In this document: piece after piece, positions 57,904 to 64,000 of the stretch | How the letters are laid out: each line of letters opens with the position of its first letter | How positions within the stretch are numbered: the first letter of the stretch is position 1 | Source: Bradyrhizobium murdochi | Lineage (GTDB): Bacteria > Pseudomonadota > Alphaproteobacteria > Rhizobiales > Xanthobacteraceae | DNA: 64,000 nt | Direction: 5' to 3' | Assembly: GCF_000472965.1 (NCBI RefSeq) | Contig: NZ_KI421483.1 | Span: forward strand, 62,001-126,000 | Translations under genes and position numbers: made by a program | The notes under the pieces: model-generated | The model's database searches: none | Seen by the model: only the letters and a program-made list of their open reading frames with translations | Told to the model about the DNA's origin: nothing

Positions 57904-59241
57904 ATGCGCAAGACCCTCCTTCTGGCCATCTGCGTCGGCGCGTTGGCGCTGCCACTGGCCGCCTGTAGCGACCCCAAGGAGACCGCGACCGTGGCGCAGA
58001 GCTATGGTCCTTCGCCCAACCTGCCGCCACCGGAACATTCCTGGATCCCGACGGTGGACATCGCAACCGTCAACCGCTGGCCGAACGGCGCCACGCCGAC
58101 CGCCGCAAACGGCATGACGGTCAGCGCCTTTGCCCTCAACCTTGAACATCCGCGTACTGTCTACACACTGCCGAACGGCGACGTGCTGGTCGCTGAGAGC
58201 AACGCGCCGCCGAAGCAGGGCGGCGGCATGAGCATCAAGGGCTTCATCTACAAGCAGGCGCAGAACTGGGCCGGCGCCGGCGTTCCCAGCGCCAACCGCA
58301 TTACGCTGCTACGCGACGCTGACGGTGATGGCGTTGCCGAGCTAAGAACCACTTTCATCAGCGGGCTGAATTCGCCCTTCGGCATGGTGCTGGTCGGCGA
58401 CGAGTTCTATGTCGCCAATACTGACGCGATCATGAAATTCCCTTATCGCGAAGGGGACACCAAGATCGGCGGACCCGGCGTCAAGCTTGCCGACCTGCCG
58501 GCCGGCCCCCTCAATCATCACTGGACCAAGGACCTCACCGCCAGCCCCGACGGCACCAAGCTCTACGCAACGGTCGGCTCCAACAGCAATGTCGGTGAAA
58601 ACGGCATGGATGCTGAAAAGGATCGCGCGGCGATACTGGAAGTCGATCGAGCAAGCGGTCAATGGCGCGTGTTCGCTTCGGGCCTGCGCAATCCGAATGG
58701 CCCGGCCTGGAATCCAGTTACCGGCGAACTCTGGGTCGTGGTCAACGAGCGCGACGAGATCGGCAACGACCTGGTGCCCGATTACATGACGTCGGTGAAG
58801 GACGGCGCGTTCTACGGCTGGCCATACAGCTATTTCGGCGACCATGTCGACACCCGCGTCGAGCCGCGGCGGCCTGATCTCGTGCAGAAGGCGATGGCCC
58901 CGGATTATGCGCTCGGCGCGCATACCGCCTCGCTCGGGCTCACCTTCAACACTGGCAATCTGTTCCCATCCGAAATGGCCAATGGCGCCTTCATCGGCCA
59001 GCACGGCTCCTGGAATCGTAAACCCCCCTCCGGCTACAAGGTGATCTTTGTCCCCTTCAAGGACGGCAAGCCATCCGGACCGCCGCAGGACGTGCTCACC
59101 GGTTTTCTCAACGACAAGGGCCAGGCGCAGGGCCGCCCGGTCGGGCTGCGGCTCGACAAGCAGGGCGCGCTGCTGGTGGCTGACGATGTCGGCAACACGA
59201 TCTGGCGCGTAACGCCGGCAGCGAGGTCGGCATCGCGGTAA
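57904..59241 (+). CDS. Lipoprotein sorbosone/glucose dehydrogenase-like (PQQ type) protein
   Basis: A 445-residue predicted lipoprotein (lipobox LPLAAC, Cys21) with a six-bladed propeller of the glucose/sorbosone dehydrogenase family: LEHPRTVYTLPNGDVLVAESN, GLNSPFGMVLVGDEFYVANTD, NHHWTKDLTASPDGTKLYATVGS and LRNPNGPAWNPVTGELWVVVNERDEIG. It probably oxidises a sugar or polyol in the periplasm with PQQ. The ATG at 57904 follows a GGAGAA site and gives the signal; the open frame before it is non-coding. Confidence 0.87.
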   Translation: MRKTLLLAICVGALALPLAACSDPKETATVAQSYGPSPNLPPPEHSWIPTVDIATVNRWPNGATPTAANGMTVSAFALNLEHPRTVYTLPNGDVLVAESNAPPKQGGGMSIKGFIYKQAQNWAGAGVPSANRITLLRDADGDGVAELRTTFISGLNSPFGMVLVGDEFYVANTDAIMKFPYREGDTKIGGPGVKLADLPAGPLNHHWTKDLTASPDGTKLYATVGSNSNVGENGMDAEKDRAAILEVDRASGQWRVFASGLRNPNGPAWNPVTGELWVVVNERDEIGNDLVPDYMTSVKDGAFYGWPYSYFGDHVDTRVEPRRPDLVQKAMAPDYALGAHTASLGLTFNTGNLFPSEMANGAFIGQHGSWNRKPPSGYKVIFVPFKDGKPSGPPQDVLTGFLNDKGQAQGRPVGLRLDKQGALLVADDVGNTIWRVTPAARSASR

Positions 59242-59384
59242 AAGCAACACGGTCTCCCACGGCCGGCCAGGTTGGGGACAACGCTCCCGAAGGGGCGAGT
59301 TCCGCACGTTAACGGGAACGAGCGCGCCGGCTCCACGTTGACCCTCTGCCGGTTCTCAAATCAGTGGGATGGCAGCGTGGACGA

Positions 59385-60614
59385 ATGGCCGTGTCATCAC
59401 AGGTCAACGTGCCCCTCAGCAACTTGCGCGCGATTACCATCGTCATCGTGGTCGCGTTTCACTCCGTGCTGCCGTACCTCGCATCGCAACCGGCCGATCC
59501 CTTTCCGTTCGACGCACCGCCCTATCGCTGGATTGCATTCCCAATCCTCGATAGCCAGCGCTGGTTCGGCTTCGACCTGTTCTGCGCGTGGCAGGATGTC
59601 AGCCTGATGTCGCTAATGTTCTTGCTGGCCGGTCTGTTCACGCCGTCCAGCCTTGGCCGCAAGGGGCCTCGCACCTACACCCTGGAGCGCTCGTGGCGGA
59701 TCGGCCTGCCGTTCGTTTTTGCCGTCGGCATTCTCAGCCCTCTCGCCTACTTCGCGTCCTATCGGCTGACCGCGGCCGATCCCTCCTTCAGCGCCTTTTG
59801 GCAACACTGGCGCGCGCTTCCGATGTGGCCTGCCGGGCCGCAGTGGTTTTTGTGGCAGATCTTTCTGCTGGGCGCCGTTGCGGCTGCCCTCCACGCGTTC
59901 GCCCCGCATTGGCTTCGAGCATTGAGCGCGCTCGTCGCCCGCGTTGCCGATCGCCCGCTAATGTTCTTCATTGGGCTGGCGGCGCTCTCTGCGCTGGCCT
60001 ATGTGCCGCTGGCGATGGCTTTCACACCGTGGGAGTGGACCTTTCTCGGCCCATTTTCATTTCAGCTCAGCCGGCCGCTGCACTACGTGGTCTATTTCTT
60101 CGCCGGATTTGCGATTGGCAGCCACGGCCCCGAGCGCAGCGTATTGCGTCCCGATGGTCCGCTTGCACGTCATTGGCTGGCCTGGCTTGCGGCCGCCATC
60201 GCTAGCATGTCCGTATGGGGCGGGCTCACATCGCTGACCTTGCCGGAGTGGCAGGCGAGCGCGTCGCTCTTTCGGCTGGCTTCGGCGCTGGCATTTCCAG
60301 TTGCTTCCGCGGCCGCCGCTCTGTGTCTGCTGGCGCTCTGCCTTCGGCTGCTGCAATCGCGCGATCGCCTGCTCGATAGCCTCTCCAGCAATGCCTATAG
60401 CATCTATCTGCTGCACTACGCCGTGGTCGTGTGGCTGCAATACGCGTTGCTTGATGTCGATCTCAACGCGATCGGCAAGGCGACGATCGTTTTTGCCGCT
60501 GCGCTCGCCATAAGTCTGGCTGCAAGCGCCGGAATGAAGATCGGCGGAAGAGCGCTGGTTTCGCGCCATTCCGAGCCGCAAGACAAGAGAGCCATCGCCA
60601 ATCAACCGCGATAA
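59385..60614 (+). CDS. Acyltransferase 3 family membrane protein
   Basis: About 409 residues with ten or so membrane helices and the acyltransferase 3 hallmarks: LRAITIVIVVAFHSVLPYL at the start (His of the catalytic region) and YSIYLLHYAVVVWLQY near the end. Members O-acylate surface glycans, glucans or lipids. A short upstream extension to 59364 (alternative start codon) is possible. It is followed 11 bp later by the ABC permease gene. Confidence 0.85.
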   Translation: MAVSSQVNVPLSNLRAITIVIVVAFHSVLPYLASQPADPFPFDAPPYRWIAFPILDSQRWFGFDLFCAWQDVSLMSLMFLLAGLFTPSSLGRKGPRTYTLERSWRIGLPFVFAVGILSPLAYFASYRLTAADPSFSAFWQHWRALPMWPAGPQWFLWQIFLLGAVAAALHAFAPHWLRALSALVARVADRPLMFFIGLAALSALAYVPLAMAFTPWEWTFLGPFSFQLSRPLHYVVYFFAGFAIGSHGPERSVLRPDGPLARHWLAWLAAAIASMSVWGGLTSLTLPEWQASASLFRLASALAFPVASAAAALCLLALCLRLLQSRDRLLDSLSSNAYSIYLLHYAVVVWLQYALLDVDLNAIGKATIVFAAALAISLAASAGMKIGGRALVSRHSEPQDKRAIANQPR

Positions 60615-60625
60615 CGGATCCCGAC

Positions 60626-61759
60626 ATGTCGCTGGTACTGACACTTGCGTCCCGCAACCTGTTCCACGATCGGCTTCGCTTCGTCGCGACCATGGTCGGA
60701 ATCGTCTTCTCGGTCGTCCTCGTCATGATCCAGATGGGCCTGTTCCTCGGGTTCGGCCGAATGGTCACGACGATGATCGACAATGCCTCGGCCGATTTGT
60801 GGATCCTGCCCAAGGGCGCCAAATGCTTCGAGGATCCTTCGCTGCTCGACGTCAAGCTGCGCGACCGCGTCGCCACCATGGAAGGCGTGAGTTGGGCCGC
60901 CCCGCTCGTGATCGGCTTCTCAGACTGGCGCCTGGAAAGCGGCGAAGTGACGCCGGTCTTCATTGTGAGCGCCGACCTGCGCGACGGCAGCCTGCAACCC
61001 TTCAACGTCGTGGACGGCAACGTGCCGGCGTTGACGCAAGGAGCGAACGTTGCGGTCGACCGCTCCTATTTTGAGCGGCTCGGTGTCAGCGGCGTCGGCT
61101 CGACGGCAGAAATCCGTGGCCGCAAGGTGCGCGTGGTCGCGGTCACCGATGGCATCCGCTCGTTCGCCACGACGCCGTACGTGTTTGTGGACTTGAAAAA
61201 TGCGCGCAACTATACCGGAACGCCGCGCGATCGCGCCAGCAGCGTTCTAGTTCGGCTGAAAGACGATGCCGATCGAGAGAAGGCGCTCAGCGCCATTCGC
61301 GCGGAGGTCGGCGATGCAGAGGTTCTCACGTCGGACGATTTCCGCAGCCGCAGCCGGTCGTTCTGGCTGTTTGGCACAGGGGCCGGAGCCGCGCTGTTTG
61401 CCGGCGCATTGCTCGGAGTGATCGTCGGCACCGTGATCGTCGCACAGACGCTCTACTCCAGCACCAAGGATCATCTGAACGAATTCGCCACTTTGCGCGC
61501 GATGGGTTCCTCGAATGCCTATATCTATACCGTGATCATCTATCAGGCACTCATCAACGCCGTGATCGGATTTGCAATCGCCGCCGGGATCGGCTCGATC
61601 GTCGTCCAGATGACCGCCAAAAGCGCGTTGCCGATTGTCATCACGCCATGGCTGATGGCGGCGTTGTTCGCGCTGACGGTGGTGATGTGCGTAGCATCCG
61701 GCATTGGAGCAATTATCCGTGTCGTTCGTATCGACCCAGCCACGGTGTTCATGCGATGA
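60626..61759 (+). CDS. DevC-like ABC transporter permease (MacB/FtsX fold)
   Basis: A 377-residue permease with one N-terminal helix (VATMVGIVFSVVLVMIQMGLF), a large periplasmic domain (about 45-250), then three C-terminal helices (FAGALLGVIVGTVIVAQTLY and following). This is the MacB/FtsX-type topology. It overlaps the next ATPase gene by ATGA. No HlyD-like adaptor gene is present, in contrast with the classical devBCA order. Confidence 0.87.
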   Translation: MSLVLTLASRNLFHDRLRFVATMVGIVFSVVLVMIQMGLFLGFGRMVTTMIDNASADLWILPKGAKCFEDPSLLDVKLRDRVATMEGVSWAAPLVIGFSDWRLESGEVTPVFIVSADLRDGSLQPFNVVDGNVPALTQGANVAVDRSYFERLGVSGVGSTAEIRGRKVRVVAVTDGIRSFATTPYVFVDLKNARNYTGTPRDRASSVLVRLKDDADREKALSAIRAEVGDAEVLTSDDFRSRSRSFWLFGTGAGAALFAGALLGVIVGTVIVAQTLYSSTKDHLNEFATLRAMGSSNAYIYTVIIYQALINAVIGFAIAAGIGSIVVQMTAKSALPIVITPWLMAALFALTVVMCVASGIGAIIRVVRIDPATVFMR

Positions 61760-62481
61760 ATGACTATGTAGTCGAAGCCAAGTCGGTCGAGAAGAAGCTG
61801 GGTCGCGGCGCCGGCGAGGTGCACGCGTTGCGCGGCATCGACCTCTCGCTGCGGCGGGGCGAGTTGACGCTGCTGATGGGCCCTTCGGGGAGCGGCAAGA
61901 CTACGCTGCTTTTAGTCCTCGGATGCATGCTGACGCCGAATTCGGGCAGCGTCACCATATGCGGGACGCCGACAGCCGACGCCGACAAGGAAGCGCTCGC
62001 TAGGATTCGGCGCGAGCATATTGGCTTCGTATTCCAGTCCTATCATTTGTTCCCGACGCTGACCGCGACCCAGAACGTGCAATTGGCGCTGGATATTCGT
62101 GGCGAGCACGGCAGGCGCGCGGCGGAGAAGTCACGGGAGGCCCTTGCGATGGTCGGGCTTGAGCAAAAGGTGGACAGTTTGCCGGGCGGGCTCAGCGGCG
62201 GCGAGCAGCAGAGGGTCGCCATCGCGCGGGCTCTCGTCGCAAACCCTTCCGTCGTTCTTGCCGACGAGCCGACCGGGGCACTGGATGGAAAAAACGGCCA
62301 GAGCATCATGCGTATTCTCGCCGAGACCGCCCATGAGCGTGAGCGGGCGGTGCTGGTCGTCACCCACGATCCGCGCGTCGTCCCCTACGCCGATCGCATC
62401 GTCGAGATCGAGGACGGTCTTATCGTGCAGGAGCCTACCGACCGCCCGCGCATGCCCACAGCCGTGCCGTTCAGGGCCTGA
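61756..62481 (+). CDS. DevA/LolD-like ABC transporter ATP-binding protein
   Basis: A 241-residue ATPase: Walker A GPSGSGKT, Q-loop VFQSYHLFPTLTA, signature LSGGEQQRVAIARAL, Walker B VVLADEPTGALD and switch VTHD. The MacB/LolD group is clear. It is translationally coupled to its permease. The unit probably exports or extracts a lipid, peptide or glycan; the adjacent acyltransferase suggests an envelope role. Confidence 0.92.
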   Translation: MNDYVVEAKSVEKKLGRGAGEVHALRGIDLSLRRGELTLLMGPSGSGKTTLLLVLGCMLTPNSGSVTICGTPTADADKEALARIRREHIGFVFQSYHLFPTLTATQNVQLALDIRGEHGRRAAEKSREALAMVGLEQKVDSLPGGLSGGEQQRVAIARALVANPSVVLADEPTGALDGKNGQSIMRILAETAHERERAVLVVTHDPRVVPYADRIVEIEDGLIVQEPTDRPRMPTAVPFRA

Positions 62482-62495
62482 GCGCAAGCGCCGCC

Positions 62496-63392
62496 ATGAG
62501 CCTGCGAGCCGAACTTTTGCGCATCGGTATTCGCATGTTGCTCAAGCGGCGCGGCGGAAGTCTCGATGTCGAGCAATGGCGGCAGAATATGCGTGCGATG
62601 GAGCGGTTTGTGCCGCATCCGCCCGCCCGGAGCACAACAGTCGAGATCGAGGCCGGTCGGGTGCGGTTTCACCGGGTTACCACGCCGGCATCCCGGCCCG
62701 AACGTAACGTGCTTTATCTCCATGGCGGCGCCTATGTTTCCGGCGCGCCAATCTATTACCGGCACTTCCTCTGGCGGATTGCCGACGCCTTGCAAGCGCG
62801 CGTCTGGGCGCTCGAATACCGCCTCGCTCCGGAGCACGCTTTTCCGGCAGCCCTTGAAGATGCCGTGGAGGGCTATCGTTGGCTCGTCGGTCGCACGGCG
62901 GATAGTCGCCAGTTGTTCGTGGTGGGAGATTCGGCCGGCGGCGGCCTGACGCTGTGCCTGCTGTTGAGGCTCCGTGACGATGGCAAGCCGCTTCCGGCCG
63001 CGGCCGTCGCCTTGTCGCCCTGGACCGATCTGGCCCTGACCGGCGCTTCGCTGAAGACGAATGCAGCGGCCGATCCGATGCTGAATGTCGAGGATTTTCC
63101 CGATCTGGCGAAGCTCTATCTCGGCGGAGCCGATCCGCGTACGCCCTATGCCTCGCCGCTCTACGGCGATCCCGCCGGATTGCCGCCGGTACTTATTCAG
63201 GTCGGCAGCGATGAAATTCTCAGGGACGATGCTGTCCGCATGGTGGAGAAGCTTCGGTCGCACAATCCGCGCAGCAAGCTCGAGATCTGGCGGCGCATGC
63301 CGCACGTCTGGCAATTATTCGTGCCGGTGTTGCCGGAAGCCCGTCAGGCCATTGCGCAGATCGGCGAGTTTATCTCTGACGTGTGCGACTGA
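62496..63392 (+). CDS. Alpha/beta hydrolase, hormone-sensitive lipase family
   Basis: A 298-residue carboxylesterase with the HSL oxyanion motif HGGAY (residues 76-80) and nucleophile elbow GDSAGGG (Ser146). The acid is in the GSDEILRDDA segment and the catalytic His is in MPHVWQLF. It begins 15 bp after the ATPase gene and may belong to the same transcript as the acyltransferase and ABC pair. Confidence 0.9.
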   Translation: MSLRAELLRIGIRMLLKRRGGSLDVEQWRQNMRAMERFVPHPPARSTTVEIEAGRVRFHRVTTPASRPERNVLYLHGGAYVSGAPIYYRHFLWRIADALQARVWALEYRLAPEHAFPAALEDAVEGYRWLVGRTADSRQLFVVGDSAGGGLTLCLLLRLRDDGKPLPAAAVALSPWTDLALTGASLKTNAAADPMLNVEDFPDLAKLYLGGADPRTPYASPLYGDPAGLPPVLIQVGSDEILRDDAVRMVEKLRSHNPRSKLEIWRRMPHVWQLFVPVLPEARQAIAQIGEFISDVCD

Positions 63393-63412
63393 GGCGCGCT
63401 CCGCGCAGGCGG

Positions 63413-64000
63413 TCAGACCCGGAAATGCTTGGAGAGCTTCAAGCCCTGCGCCTGGTAGTTCGAGCCGATGCGCTGGCCGTACATCGCATCGGGCCGCGAC
63501 AGCATTTTCTCGTAGACCAGGCGGCCGACGATCTGGCCGTGCTCTAGGATGAACGGCACCTCGCGCGAGCGCACTTCGAGCACGGCCCGCGCACCCTGCC
63601 CGCCGGCGCCGGCATAGCCGAAGCCGGGATCGAAGAATCCGGCGTAATGCACGCGGAATTCGCCGACCAGGGGATCGAACGGCACCATTTCGGCGGCGTA
63701 ATCCGGCGGCACCTGCACGGCCTCCTTCGAGGCCAGGATGTAGAACTCGCCGGGATCGAGGATGAGGCTGCCGTCTGATCGTGCCGGGATCGACTCCCAG
63801 AATTCATCGATCGCATAGCCGCCGCGGCGGTCGACGTCGACCACACCGGTGTGGCGCTTGGCGCGGTAGCCGACGAAGCCGCCGGTGTTCTCGCCGGAGA
63901 GATCGACCGACAGCGCCACGCCATTGGCGAGATCGGCGTCATCGATATCGACCAGGCGCTCGGCGCCATGCAGCGCGTCGAGCTCATCGGCATTGAGTAT
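63413..64000 (-). CDS. dcd: 2'-deoxycytidine 5'-triphosphate deaminase, 3' part (partial)
   Basis: The C-terminal 195 residues of a dCTP deaminase. The frame is open through the right edge, so the start is outside the window. Typical features are LILDPGEFYILASKEAVQVPPDYAAEMVPFDPLVGEFRVHYAGFFDPGFG (the deaminase/dUTPase-fold core) and the nucleotide-contacting YGQRIGSNYQAQ tail. It converts dCTP to dUTP for dTTP synthesis. The length visible fits the long alphaproteobacterial form. Confidence 0.88.
   Translation of the reverse strand: MLNADELDALHGAERLVDIDDADLANGVALSVDLSGENTGGFVGYRAKRHTGVVDVDRRGGYAIDEFWESIPARSDGSLILDPGEFYILASKEAVQVPPDYAAEMVPFDPLVGEFRVHYAGFFDPGFGYAGAGGQGARAVLEVRSREVPFILEHGQIVGRLVYEKMLSRPDAMYGQRIGSNYQAQGLKLSKHFRV

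Overview
The window looks like chromosomal DNA from a high-GC alphaproteobacterium of the Bradyrhizobium/Rhodopseudomonas type. The basis is gene content and codon use, many peptide and branched-chain amino acid ABC transporters, the two-domain type of dCTP deaminase, and several families of extragenic palindromic repeats that I associate with Bradyrhizobiaceae. The genus is an inference; there is no rRNA or marker gene here to prove it. Coding density is high. I see no phage, conjugative element, insertion sequence or CRISPR array.

Region 1 (1-9.6 kb) is a seven-gene minus-strand operon for a dipeptide/oligopeptide-type ABC importer: binding protein, two permeases and two ATPases. An amidase and an AtzG-like small subunit are inserted between the two ATPase genes with ATGA overlaps. 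A second, paralogous binding protein is divergent. Region 2 (9.6-20.4 kb) holds a CHASE2 adenylate/guanylate cyclase, a TPR protein with a putative glycosyltransferase domain, a 1882-residue VCBS-repeat surface adhesin with a type I secretion tail, and, divergent from it, a LapG-like periplasmic cysteine protease. Region 3 (20.6-32.4 kb) has a quinohemoprotein alcohol dehydrogenase, a livHMGF-acyl-CoA synthetase-livK operon and an ABC-2 type exporter pair.

Region 4 (32.4-46.2 kb) is a metabolic mix: alpha/beta hydrolase, metallo-hydrolase, amidohydrolase, M29 aminopeptidase, Crp-type regulator, a frameshifted heterodisulfide-reductase-like Fe-S protein, a RidA-like protein, a DEAD-box RNA helicase with a possible attenuator in its leader, DNA-3-methyladenine glycosylase, a three-domain rhodanese, a LysR regulator and a two-subunit TPP decarboxylase. 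Region 5 (46.4-52.6 kb) is stress-related: an ECF sigma factor, a DUF4142 protein plus cupredoxin pair with the same promoter-like element as the sigma gene, a truncated chemotaxis receptor, hsp20, a Lon protease, a NUDIX protein and tRNA-Gly(CCC). Region 6 (52.7-64 kb) holds ogt, an AraC regulator, small catabolic or unknown proteins, a MATE transporter, a sorbosone-type dehydrogenase lipoprotein, an acyltransferase, a DevAC-like ABC pair, an esterase and the end of dcd.

The observations I rate highest are: (a) a shared ECF-type promoter element upstream of both the sigma gene and the DUF4142-cupredoxin pair; (b) the giant adhesin divergent from a LapG-like protease without a LapD in view; (c) the amidase/AtzG pair embedded in a peptide transporter operon; (d) an intrinsic-terminator-like hairpin in the DEAD-box helicase leader; and (e) two genes split by apparent single-base frameshifts.
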